64,000 bases of DNA. Source: Topomyia yanbarensis. Lineage: Eukaryota > Arthropoda > Insecta > Diptera > Culicidae. Made by a program: the position numbers and the translations under genes. This document shows, piece after piece, positions 44,761-55,509 of this stretch (within the stretch, counting starts at the first letter, position 1; each line of letters opens with the position of its first letter). Where the stretch lies: contig NC_080670.1 in the NCBI RefSeq assembly GCF_030247195.1, forward strand, positions 98,244,666 through 98,308,665. The letters run 5' to 3'. The notes under the pieces are model-generated. The model saw nothing but the letters and a program-made list of their open reading frames with translations, was not told where the DNA came from and made no database searches.

Positions 44761-46051
44761 TTAGGCCCTCATGAAAGATCTATGTCGAAGTGAGAATTGC
44801 GTATCAAAAGAAAAATGCGAAGAGTGACCAATTTGACAAACACAAAGTCGTTTCAAGGTAATCATCATAAGGTGTAGGCATGTGTATAATAAGATTATTG
44901 GTGGCAAACTCTGAAAAACTCAGAAAACTTGAAAATGCTAAATTGTTATATTCAAATCAATTTGTTCCAATTAATGATTTGTTTTTTAGAATGATGTAGT
45001 ATTTACGCCATCCCAATCCTGTCGGATGTAAAATCAAAACACTGGCGTCACATATGTAAAAATCTTATCCGTTATAATATTGGGGTTTATGCCACTTGCT
45101 GTTTGACGAGACTATAATTTAATATTGTAAACGGTCTATGCAAGAGAATGATCATTGGAGGATAGTCCTTCGTGAACACAGAGTTCGCTAAAATTTAAAA
45201 CTGTATATATGTAAATTTGTAATATCTCGATGTCACAGCGTTCACACGATTCAATAACACGTGACATGACTATAGGGGGGCGTTTTGTCCCAATTTTACG
45301 TCAGAATGGTCCAGCTCCTGATTGGTTGATTCTGACTTTTTTATCGTACGCAATGTTACTGCAGAGATAGCGAAATGATGTTTTTTTTAACGTTAAATAT
45401 TTATTGTTTCATTTTTGTTACATTTCTGTATAGTATACAAATTAAGTGATAAAGTTTCGATAACTTTTCATCTTTGGTTACTTTTTTTGGTTTTTCTCTG
45501 TTCAGTGGTATTTTATTCTTGTTTTCGTGTTTAACTATTTTTTAGTTTGGAATGTAGAAATGATGTTTGGCAGTGTTGCAATATTTATAGAAAAGATTGT
45601 CATTACTTTTGACAAATAAAATTATTATCGTTAAAGACGAAAAAATGATTAAATTGAAAAGAAATTGTACGGCAAAGTGAAACAAGTATTTATCATGCAT
45701 TTACCGTATACGTGGTTGATTATCTTTAACAAAAATAAGACAGAAACCACAATATAATCTAAAATTTTTCAGAAAATGGCTTCATCAAACCTTACTAAAC
45801 ACCCATGATATAGAAAAACGGTGCCATTCATCAATATAGTGGATTCAAGATACAAAATATTGCCGGCATAAAATAAATTAACATGCCTTCATTTTCATTA
45901 ATAAAAATAGCAACACTGTTCGGAAGATGGCAGGAAGAAAATGCGCGAAAAGAAGAATATCGAAGGAAAAATAAGAAGCCGATTGTCACGTCTTGTCTTA
46001 GTGTTGACCTAACATCGAACAATTTGGCTATCAAGAAACACACCCAGACCA

Positions 46052-46445
46052 GGGATGCCACATTGACATCTGTGTTTCGGCGAAAAAATCTTTTTACCAT
46101 CTGTGATGACAAAATGCCAAAAATCTGTCATCTGTGAAAAAGAATCTGTGATCAAAAATTGTGAAAAAAATCTGTGACATTACAGAAAAATCTGTGAATA
46201 TGGTAACCCTGACCCAGACGCGACAATGTTCACACCTTTCTAACATTTACATCTTGATTCCATATTAAAATTTTCCAGAGCTGTCAGATAGCTTTGTTGG
46301 AAATGTGCATCCTAATAAAAAAATCTGTACAGTCTTCCCTAATAAACATCTAATGATCCAAGAGCCTAACGACCTGTTCAGGGTATCATCCAAACAATAT
46401 GTGGAATCGTTGGACTGGGTTAAAGTTTGTGTATAATTTTTTATT
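46052..46445 (-). repeat. AATCTGT-rich repeat with inverted partner, copy 2
   Basis: A cluster of ATCTGTG(A/T) motifs at 46067-46200 is followed by the inverted counterpart of 44570-44700. Such 'fatctgtg'-type stretches may derive from one degenerate interspersed element. Confidence 0.65.
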
Positions 46446-46569
46446 GGGGTTTATTCTCTGGTTCGTAACTCTTTGACTGGACCGTGTTTTAGTTAGACCT
46501 CCACTAGTTAGACTGTTGTTCAACTAAAAAGCAGTTTTGTGGTTATTTACGCATAATTTAACTATTATT

Positions 46570-47460
46570 TCCTAACTATTGATTTTGAATGGCCAACAAT
46601 TTCCCTTTCAATATAAAACTCATTACTAAAAAGTTTAAAACTTCTCCATTTTGACGCATCGGCGAACTCCCATGCGCATTGGAAATGTACAAAACTATTG
46701 ATTTTCAACGGCCAATAATTTCTCCTTCAATATAAAACTCATTACCAAAAAGCTGAAAACATTTCCATTTTGACGCATCGGCGGACTCCCCTGCGCATTG
46801 TACATGTTCAAAACTATTGATTTTGAACGGCCAACGAATTCCCCTTCAATATAAAACTTATTACTAAAAAGTTTAAAACATTTCCATTTTCACGCATCGG
46901 CGGACCCCCCTGCGCATTTTAAATGTCAAAACTATTGATTTTCAACGGTCAACAATTTTCCCTTCAATGTAAAACTCATTACTGAAAACTTGAAAACATT
47001 TACATTTTGACGCATCGGCGGACCCCCCTGCGCATTGTAAATGTTCAAAACTATTGATTTTCAACGGCCAACGAATTCCCCTTCAATATAAAACTCATTA
47101 CTAAAAAGCTGAAAACATTTCCATTTTCACGCATCGGCGGACCCCCCTGCGCATTTTAAATGTCAAAACTATTGATTTTCAACGGCCAACGAATTCCCCT
47201 TCAATATAAAACTCATTACCAAAAAGCTGAAAACATTTCCATTTTCACGCATCGGCAGACCCCCTGCGCATTGTAAATGTACAAAACTACTGATTTTCAA
47301 CGGCCAACAACTTCTCCTTCAATATAAACTCATTACTAAAAAGTTTTCCCTTCAATGTAAAACTCATTACTGAAAACTTGAAAATATTTCCATTTTGACG
47401 CATCAGCGAATTGTAAATATACAAAACTATAGATTTTCAATGGCCAAAAACTTTCCTTTC
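46570..47460 (-). repeat. Foldback right-arm tandem array (about 8 units)
   Basis: Inverse of the left array, with unit landmarks (CTATTGATTTTCAACGGCCA) near 46578, 46691, 46810, 46929, 47046, 47165, 47283 and 47426. It has fewer units than the left array, so the arms have changed copy number independently. Near 47340 an extra 'gttttcccttcaatg' segment marks a local rearrangement. Confidence 0.88.
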
Positions 47461-48433
47461 AACGATACTATTGGGGTTTTCGATTGATTGACACCGGTGT
47501 AGTGGAGTGCACTGAAACTGCACCGTTTTTGCACTTTCTAGCAGAAGTGCAGAAAACTGGGTATGTTCCATTGACACTTCTGCTAGAAAGTGCAAAACCA
47601 GTGCAATCCACTACACCGGTGTCAATCAATCGAAAACCCCATATGTGACCGCTAACATTTTGCTTGCAGTCCTTTCCTATAGCAAGCGAAAAACGAACTG
47701 CCGCACATTCCAATCTTGCAAATATGAGCCATGAATGTCGTTCACTACATTCATTTTGAGCCGCTGCTATGAAATTTATTTGCAACAGTTCCAACGCAAC
47801 GGATGATGCAAGTAAAACACACGGGCCATTCACATACATTCGCAACAGCTAGCGAACGAAACCCAACTACGGCAGCAAGCCGAATAACCGAACTTTCACG
47901 AACATGTAACAGGCACGATCAGCAGCACGAATGTTTTTGCTTTTCTCTCGTCCGTTTACATGCACAGCAGCCGAAGTCAAACTAGCATCGGTGCTGTCGT
48001 ATTGGTTTTTTCCCGAACTTTCGCATTAAAATGAAATTCGAAATGACTTCTTCCAGCCTTGGTGGTGGGAAACAAAACTGCTGTGTGGCGGCATTCACAC
48101 ACACCAAAGAGATTACATTCATTGAACGACATTCATACGTACACCAACCATGAAATTCGTCTATGACTTTCCTGCTCGGGCAGCAGCGTGAAAGTTTGTA
48201 AGCTTATGACGTTCATAAAAAAAAAGTCACGTTTCCAGCCCTGCTAACATAGTCGAAATAAAAAAAGGAAAAAAAATAGTTTGTAAGATATGTTTAGCTC
48301 CTTATTCACAAGACCAGTAGGTTTAAAACATCCTACTGAAAAAAATGCGAAAGCATATTATATCTTAATAATAATTAACTGAATCATGTAAACAATAGGG
48401 ATGAAAAGTCACCACTTGTGACTAAACTAAATA
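47461..48433 (-). repeat. Foldback right arm, outer unique part
   Basis: Reverse complement of 41483-42289, interrupted by the MITE at 47472-47641. Few substitutions relative to the left arm were seen, so the duplication is fairly recent. Confidence 0.85.
47472..47641. mobile_element. 170-bp hairpin MITE in right foldback arm only
   Basis: TGGGGTTTTCGATTGATTGA at the left is mirrored by TCAATCAATCGAAAACCCCA at the right; the next block ACACCGGTGTAGTGGA also pairs, and the whole is almost a perfect hairpin. TAT flanks both sides (47469-47471 and 47642-47644). The corresponding point in the left arm (about 42273) is uninterrupted, so this insertion post-dates the arm duplication. Confidence 0.9.
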
Positions 48434-49333
48434 CTAAATTAGAAATGTAATGCAAACAAATTCAGTATAATCAAATAGAAAATAATATATATAAAAATGT
48501 AGCTTTTTTCAAGAGCATGCAAATGAATTTTTTCTATCACACATATTGACTCACGTTCTTGCTCACTCTCCTGTTTTCATATGTTACAATTTGCGATACA
48601 TCCTCCACATCAAAACATCATTTGTTGAATGTCATTTAACGGTTATATATTATTACAATCAATCAAGTATCTCACTAGCTGATAGGCGTTATTTGGCTGA
48701 TCTATCTAGTAAAAATAAGCTGGTCTGTCCAGAAAATATATTCAAAAGAAAAGTTCCATATTGAGAACTGTGATGAGGAAGCCCACACCCGCCAACGGAA
48801 ATATACAGATTCTCCATGAAATGTGAAATTTAATATTCCATTTAAATTTTCCATAATGTACTAATAAACTTAGGAAAACAATCTTAAGGTTAAGTATTTC
48901 TTGATCGATTAGTGGTCGAACAAATGAAATTGTTGGATAAATTACATTGTTATGCAACGTTCACACTACCAGCTAAAACGGGTTTTGATGCTATCTTGAT
49001 GACATTTTTCTTGTTGCTAATTATTATAACGTGTTATAACTCTGTAGCACTGTGAACTGACATACAAGTTAAGTTTTCAATGTGTGTAAGAAATAAAACT
49101 GTCGTTTCGAAATGCCCCCAGCAAGTAGCAACTTGCCACTAATCGGCGCTACGATTGGCCAGCAAACGCTATAAGGGCGTTGCGTGCAAACTTGTATACA
49201 ATGTTTGTTCAATAATTTAAAATAGATTTATTTTAAAATTTAAATTGGTATACACAAACGTTCTATTTGTTGTATAATTTAAAACGCGATTAGAACTGTG
49301 TTTTAAATACATAGGGCAGGACAGATACTCTGA
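48434..49333. other. Flank containing part of a Harbinger-like MITE relative
   Basis: No gene. 49292-49312 ('agaactgtgttttaaataca') matches the interior of the 11652-12060 MITE on the reverse strand, and the matching sequence resumes after the OTU-LINE at 57.0 kb. 49309-49333 is the left target-site duplication of that LINE. The 72-residue frame at 48546-48764 is unrecognised. Confidence 0.55.
49309..49333 (+). repeat. 25-bp target-site duplication, left
   Basis: ACATAGGGCAGGACAGATAC followed by TCTGA, repeated exactly at 56974-56998. Together with the A-rich 3' end this marks target-primed insertion of the LINE between them. Confidence 0.92.
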
Positions 49334-50333
49334 GAGCTTGAGCTTGAGCTTGTGCGACCACCCCTGGCTGCTACTCCGTTATCGATCTGGACTAGCTGAA
49401 GTTGCACAGAGAATAAATAGATATTATGCTTGAGAGTAGCAAAACATCTTTCAATGTGCAAGTCCTGGTAATCCTAGTGTTTATTGATCAATACCGGCGC
49501 CGGCCAGGCCCGAACGTAGATCGCGGAAGGAAAGGGAAGGAATGTTAGTCCGATACTTGCTTTTGCTAGAGGCCGTATATTACTACTACGCACTCCACAA
49601 GTATCACGGGAGGAGGATTAGTTAGTAAGTATAGAAGTTCTGTAGAATAAAAGAAAAAAATTCTGATAAGTGCGCGATTTAAGATGTTTAAGGTCTCTGG
49701 GCGCCGCCTGGATGAGACCTTAGTTCCCTCCCTGTCGCCCCTCGACATTGGGGCTACTAATATGTAGTATAGTTATTATATTCATAGCTAGGCGGAGACA
49801 CTGTGCGGAGCCAATTGAACATGTCAAATGCCGGAGCCAATCGAGCATGACGTCACATAACATGTTCTTTTCGGATGTTTATGGAAAAAGGTATTATGAT
49901 TATGGTGATAATTATTTTACTCCTTCCTTGTGTTATCGAGCAAAACAAAAAAATCATATTCGTACAAGTATGAAACCACAACATATCATCGGATTCATGC
50001 ATGTAAAGTTCCCGCTGACGACATCAACACTGTAACTATTAAACTAGACCTTGAACATTTGCATGGGATGCCAGTGTTTTCTTCCTGGAATACGAGCTGC
50101 CAGTTTTCCGGCGTTTGTGTCCGCCCAACCATAAATACTGCAACCATAGTATGTAGTGGATTATTAGCGTGTATCAATTTCGTGCTTGTCTGGAGTTAAC
50201 GCACTTATTTGCACGGTTTGAACGTTTTATTGTTTCGTTAATCATTTTGGGAATAGAATCTGTATTCATCTAAAACACTTATAATTGACTTAACGTATCC
50301 ATCCTAAGCATGATGTATAGGGTAAGAAATTAA
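49334..50333 (+). other. OTU-LINE 5' leader, possibly decayed N-terminal coding
   Basis: About 1 kb. Two overlapping frames (49748-50035 and 49930-50199) read through 'IGFMHVKFP' and 'ADDINTVTIKLDLEHLHG' in different phases, which may be remnants of an ORF1 or an N-terminal extension split by an indel. No CCHC knuckle was found. Confidence 0.45.
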
Positions 50334-51242
50334 TCCAGGATCTTTAATGACAAATATTTTATAAAGTTTTCCGATCAGAGCGAAATAGATTGTGAGCAGG
50401 ATAACCATGGAAATCTTTTTTGGTTGTTGCGGATCCCGTCGGATGGAAATTGCCTATATGGGGCCCTTGTACACCAAATGTATGGTGTCACGCCGGCCAA
50501 CCCTCGCTTCGAGTTATATGTTCAGCATACAAGGGACACCGCTGTGAACGAATTAGAGTCTCATTTATGTGATTATTTCGATCATTTGGCCCCATTTGCG
50601 GAAGAGGTTATAGCTGGGGAAGATCCACTTCCCGTCAAAGTATCAATATATTTGGCCAGATTACGATGTGCAGGCTTCTGGGGTGGGGGAGAATGTTTCG
50701 CTGCTTTTTCAAGACTCTATGGTATCAGAATTATTGTATATCAAAGTGACAATCAATTTGAATTTCTACCGTCATCCGAAGACAATAACATGGACGTTTA
50801 CAAGGTTTTTTTTTACCGAGGGACTGCAGGCTCGCGAACGCATTACGATAGTATAATATACGTACGCCCGCCCTCACTATCGTTAGAAATTTCGAATCAG
50901 CCAATGTATGATCTAAATGATAAGCACAAAACAAACATCCGCAGTGTTGATTTACCCAACATCAGTAAGACAGCGCGTTGTCTACATGTAGCGTTAGGAC
51001 CTGCTGGCCAGTTCAATTCGATTTATCATCAGCTCACTGGATGTATTCCAACCGAGAACGAACTCAATGTTCTACGTGGCCTTGTGGTAGATGAAATAAA
51101 TAATCGACCAGTTAGTTTTCTGAGGTCTTGTGGAATAAACTGTACTACTGAGGATGACCTATCAGCATTTGCCTTCAGGTTGCAAATAGGACGGATCGAT
51201 GGTGGTGTTGCTACTTATGTATCTGTCGATTTATGTGCATAA
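50334..51242 (+). pseudogene. OTU-like cysteine protease region of LINE
   Basis: The frame is open from 50334 but lacks an in-frame ATG; the best-conserved part starts at 50424. Numbering from there, 'IPSDGNCLYGALVHQ' (residues 4-18) is the OTU active-site motif with Asp7 and Cys10, 'GFWGGGECFAAFSRLYGI' (84-101) is the conserved WGG block, and 'THYDSIIYV' (139-147) supplies the catalytic His. OTU proteases cleave ubiquitin or ubiquitin-like bonds; in a retrotransposon the role could be polyprotein processing or countering host ubiquitination, both inference. Residues about 188-260 form a second OTU-like stretch lacking the catalytic Asp and Cys. A stop at 51240 with continuation in another frame marks a frameshift. 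Confidence 0.85.
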
Positions 51243-52333
51243 TGTTGACAAGGGATCCTTACATTATGCTCCTCACGCGGGCGATCAGGTTGTCTCTATT
51301 CATATATTGGAGGATTCTATCAACAATTCTTGTGGGTATGCTAGTGTTATTCATCTAGCTAATTTGCACGACATGCCTGATACCACAACAGATCCGATGT
51401 TTTTGGCTCAAATAGTGGCTCAAAGGCAGGAGAATAATTTACAAGGAGCCTTAACGATGCCTGTATTAATTGAAGAAAAAATGGGGTTGAGGTTTGCTTC
51501 ACTTAACATAAACGGGTGTCGCCTTTTAGAGAAGCGCGATGCATTAGATGCGTATTTACTGTCTCGCCGCATCCATGTGGCGGCGTTACAAGAAGTGAAT
51601 CTGGAATGCCAACAGGTGGTTACTTCAAGTTTCAGATGGTTTATGGGTGGTCAGGGAGCAGGAAGAAAGCGAGGTCTTGCTATATTGGTACGACACGGTA
51701 CGCCTATATCAGTAGCTAAGAACAGTAGTAAGGGACCAAACATACAAAAGTTCGACATTACATATGAGGTATCCGGTTAGTTCTCATCTATTTACAGTTT
51801 TAATTAAAGTGTTCTTCTTACATACTTCTTATAGTCTATGTATTGTGAACGTTCATGGTCCTAACCGTAGGGCTTATAGCTTTTTTGCGAGATTGGGGTC
51901 ATTGGTTGGTGATCTACCAGATAAACGTCGTCTTATGATTGCTGGTGATTTCAATTCGCATCTAACTAATGTGAACATTAACCACGAGGACAAACTTTTG
52001 ATAGGCAAATATGTTGGACATGATCAGTTCAACTAAAATGGGAATCAGATGCGGTTTTTCCTTCTGCTACATACACAGGTTAATGCGAACTCAGGGTTCA
52101 AGTGTTCGTGGAGCAATGGGCGATTCTCCAGCCAGGTAGATCACATTTTGACTCCATTAAGTTCAACTTTGTTTCTGACTAGAATGCAGTGCACCAAGCC
52201 ATATATTTTAACAGATCACAAAATTTTAATATGCGACGTAAATGAGCGACGATTATCAATCGTAGACGTGCAATTGCAGAGCGTAAAACCTAAGCGAAGA
52301 TTAAATATAGACATTTCCCTTCTAAAGAGCTAG
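51199..52333 (+). pseudogene. OTU-LINE AP-endonuclease
   Basis: After the frameshift the sequence runs into the apurinic endonuclease: 'LRFASLNINGCRL' (first Asn), 'VAALQEVNLE' (catalytic Glu), then a phase change near 51770 and 'RLMIAGDFNSHL' (GDFN motif), ending with 'VDHILTPLSST' and 'ILTDHKILI' (TDH box). This domain nicks the target DNA to prime reverse transcription. A TAA at 52034-52036 interrupts it in frame, and another stop follows at 52331. Confidence 0.85.
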
Positions 52334-52589
52334 CTCTAGCTCAGGTAAAACGCAATAATTTTTGGGCCTGCAGATCGGCCAAGCCAAACTGGACCCACAG
52401 ATTGGCCGATGCGAAGGATACCTTAAAGCGTAAAACACAGGAGTACGAAGAGCGTCAGATTCGAGAGTTTTTTGAGGGGCTACAGCGATATCCAGCGGGA
52501 GAAAGAGTTTCCAGGACCTACAGATATTTAAAACGTCGTAGTAAACACAAGAAAGTACGTGCACCATCTACAATAGTGTAGTGATTGGT

Positions 52590-54724
52590 TATCACCAACC
52601 GTTGATTCAAATTCAATCCCAGACTTGTTGCCCGAATTCTCCAATGAGACATTAGCTGCTCCTCCAACACTACATGAGATTGAATGTATTGTAGCAAGGT
52701 TGAAAAATGGCAAGACTCCTGGTGTGGATGGGATATATTCAGAGTACTTTAAATATGCCGACTAGCAGACTATTCGCGACCTACATCAACTGCTGTGTAA
52801 GGTTTGGGAAACAAATAGGCATCCAGCGGAGTGGAAACAAACAATCATAATTCCTATACCCAAAGTAAAGAATCCCAAGTCTGTTGATGATTACAGGCGT
52901 ATTTGTTTGAGCAGTACTGCCTACAAAATCTACGCAGTTTGGATCTTAGACAAAATACAACATATAGTGGGACCCATTGGTTTACATCAAGCTGCGTTTC
53001 TACCGGAACGTTCCACTATAGATCATCTTTATGTTTTGCAAAGGATTCTACAGGAGAACTGGAATTGTGGCAAACCCCTTCTCTTAATGTCTTTAGACAT
53101 AGAGAAAGCATTCGATCGGGTCTCACTCGCATCGTTACCGGCTATATTGAAAGGTACTTGATGATAGAATTACAATATTCATACATTCAAATTTAGTGTA
53201 AGGATGCACCACTGTACTAGTCTGTACGTGCGGCCCATTGAGACGACGCTTAGGCACTTCAGCATCACTACTCAACAAAAACCAACTATCCCTTCCACTT
53301 TTCACTTAGATTCAAGTTGGCGATTCAGCTACGGAAATATTCGTAAACTACGTCACGCGAAAACCGCCCCACATTTATCCCTTCCCAACATATCACTAGC
53401 CTCTTTAGCTTCCTCCCCAGTACGTCATGAATAGTTCTTTTTAGATCATTGAAACATGTTATCTCTCACCCTCGAGTCTACTCCCACTTTGTCACTTCCT
53501 CCCACATAGAAGTGTAACATAATTTTTGAATAGGCCACAGTCACTCTTTGATAACTCATAATCTCCAAAGATTATCTACAATTCGCCCTACAATCATTGT
53601 GTATGTACTGTGCATATTCGCAAGTCAGTCCCTTGGTCAAATGTGTATCCATTGTATCTGGTTTCATCATTATAGGTAAAGGTGTTCCCGTCGGGTTTAT
53701 AAACAGAGTCCTCGAGTGTTTCCAAAGTGAGCAGCAGCAGGTATTGTGGAAAGGACAGTTGACTAGACCCATTACGAGAATGTTGGGAATAAAGCAGGGT
53801 TGTCCTCTCTCTCCCTATATATTCAATTTAATTATGGAAGCGGTGCTGGAATCCGTAGAAGCCGAAATTCATGAACTGAGGCTTAACCAGCAGGGCGTTT
53901 TCAGTTTTCCAATTATATTGGCATTTACAGACGACCTGCTCATTATTGCAGAGTCTAAGGAGAGTGTTGAGCGAATTCTTATGAAGCTGCAGGAGTATTT
54001 GAGTTACGTTGGACTAAATTTGAACGGAGATAAATGAAACGTTTTAATTCGCCAACCCAAAGGGGATGCTGTTGAAATAATTGTAATATTGGGACTGATT
54101 TATGAGACGACTGAGCCACTCAAGTACCTTGGTGCTTATTTCACCTCCAAACTAGATCGGCCAATGACCATACGAACAAGATGTCGAATTGCTGTTCGGG
54201 TGTCCAAGATGATCTTGGACTTCTTAAAGAGGTACAAACCTTCCTGGCAGGTCGGAAGGATAATATATGAAACCGTTATTGCACCAGCTATGTTGTATGG
54301 TACGCAAGTACTTACAAAGTATAGTCGACAATCTATACGGGGGTATGAAAGGCAGATCGTTAATGCTATGGCAAAACTCTGTCGGGATACCGAAAATTTG
54401 ACCGATAGAAGTTCTGCGACCGGCCTACTTCAGAAGAAACGAATCACAAAAAAGATTCGTATGTATCAGATGCGATGGTTAGGCCATGTGAGGCGGCGAC
54501 CACGATCTCATCCTCTTCGAGTTGCCTCTCGTTTAAAAACTGAACGTTTGAGGTCTTGTCGCCCCAGTTTCACATGGAGAGATATGATTAGGCAAACAAT
54601 AGATCGGTATGATAACCATGATTACGACGGTTGGTGCGATTTGGCCGTAGATAAGGGGGAATTCCATAGAAGGCTCCTTAAAATTTACGATAAAGATGAA
54701 TCCGATAGCAGTGGATGGGGTTAG
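52590..54724 (+). pseudogene. OTU-LINE reverse transcriptase, interrupted
   Basis: RT fingers 'LKNGKTPGVDGIYSEYF' are followed by an in-frame stop (52762-52764), then 'IIPIPKVKNPKSVDDYRRI', 'AAFLPERSTIDHL' and 'LLLMSLDIEKAFDRV' (motif A Asp). A 517-bp insert (53157-53673) follows, after which 'GVPVGFINRVLECF', 'GIKQGCPLSPYIFNLIMEA' and 'FTDDLLIIA' (FADD-like catalytic box; second Asp intact) continue. A stop at 54035 and a short phase shift precede the C-terminal part 'YLGAYFTSKLDRP' to 'MRWLGHVRRRPRSHP', ending at 54724. No RNase H domain seen. Confidence 0.88.
53157..53673. mobile_element. 517-bp insert in RT, flanked by AGGTA
   Basis: AGGTA stands at both borders (53152-53156 and 53674-53678), and the RT reading frame is in phase across it. 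The insert has a faint terminal symmetry, TGATGA near the start and TCATCA near the end, but no TG...CA LTR ends at the duplication. It has no coding capacity. It may be a solo LTR or a small DNA element. Its borders also read as a GT...AG intron, which I consider less likely because of the direct repeat. Confidence 0.65.
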
Positions 54725-55509
54725 TATGGAAAGCTATATATTTTCTAGTAATACTTGCAATACGATTAATTTCAGAAACCGATCAAGATTGGCGGTTATT
54801 TTGTGTGATGCAGCTTATTCCAAGGTATTGGTGATCTCCGATGTATTGGACCGGAACATTTGATTTAGCGCTTAGGAACATAACTAGAAAATTAAATATG
54901 TAGAGGAAAATAATCGCGTTTTATGATATAAGTATTTAGTCTGCGACCTTATTTGGTTAGGTATAGTCGACGGTGCATTCAGTTCGTTCCACGCATGGCG
55001 GGGAGGGGGAAGGTATCCGCAAGCCGTGAGTGCCTCAATTGAATTCAACACATATCCCGCCCAAACTGTCTCACCCTCATGTCGTCATTCCCTGGCATAT
55101 ATAAATCCATCCCACGTCTGGGGAAAATTGATAGATATTCTTTCGACACTTCCTGAAAAAACGGAGCCCGAGGGTGAGAATTTTGACGTTATAAAAAGCA
55201 TTATACAACCACGGCCTGATAAACTAAGTCCTTTCCGCCGAAACCATTATCCCCCTAAAACAAAATACACAGTATTAGCAATAAGTTCGATCTCTGAATT
55301 TTCTCTGCAGTCTGCGCCTTAGATTTTAAAGCCATATCATGGAGGTGTTCGCTCCTCGTTCAGTAATATAAACAATGTTGATCGGAAAAGCATCCTTGTT
55401 AATTTTGGACACATTGCATTTTGCTTGCCCAGATCGCACAAAACGTAGTCCTGACGATTTTCTTCTGATCTAAGAGCAAATTGTTACACCTTCATGCCAA
55501 CCATTTATA
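54725..55509 (+). other. OTU-LINE 3' region, proximal part
   Basis: Non-coding as far as I can see; the 98-residue frame at 55026-55322 has no recognisable domain. It ends at the TA flank of the nested TIR element. Confidence 0.55.

Larger units (their letters stand above)
43491..46569. other. Foldback loop, no recognised gene
   Basis: 3.1 kb between the arrays. It contains an inner inverted pair (44570-44700 and 46321-46445) and many AATCTGT(A/G) motifs. The frame 43534-43803 (89 residues) and the overlapping frames at 45831-46137 have no transposase, zinc-finger or other motif I recognise. Confidence 0.5.
41483..48433. mobile_element. 7-kb foldback element with tandem-repeat arms
   Basis: The left arm (41483 to about 43490) and right arm (about 46570 to 48433) are inverted copies. 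Each has an outer unique part of about 0.8 kb and an inner array of about 115-bp tandem units, enclosing a 3-kb loop. This architecture resembles Drosophila FB and the foldback-like Galileo elements (P superfamily), both known for long TIRs built from internal repeats; I do not claim membership. The outermost arm sequence is TATTTAGTTTAGTCAC on the left and its inverse on the right. I find no target duplication at these borders and no transposase in the loop, so it may be a non-autonomous derivative or an inverted duplication. Confidence 0.75.

Noticed and set aside
42290..47460. CRISPR array
   Set aside because: Repeats are about 115 bp, imperfect, with no unique spacers of fixed length, in an animal genome.
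47468..47845. 125-residue minus-strand frame in the right foldback arm
   Set aside because: The N-terminal part equals the left-arm frame by inversion and the C-terminal part is MITE sequence.
53153..53675. Spliceosomal intron in the OTU-LINE RT
   Set aside because: GT...AG borders and a restored frame fit, but a 5-bp direct repeat at the borders is better explained by an insertion.
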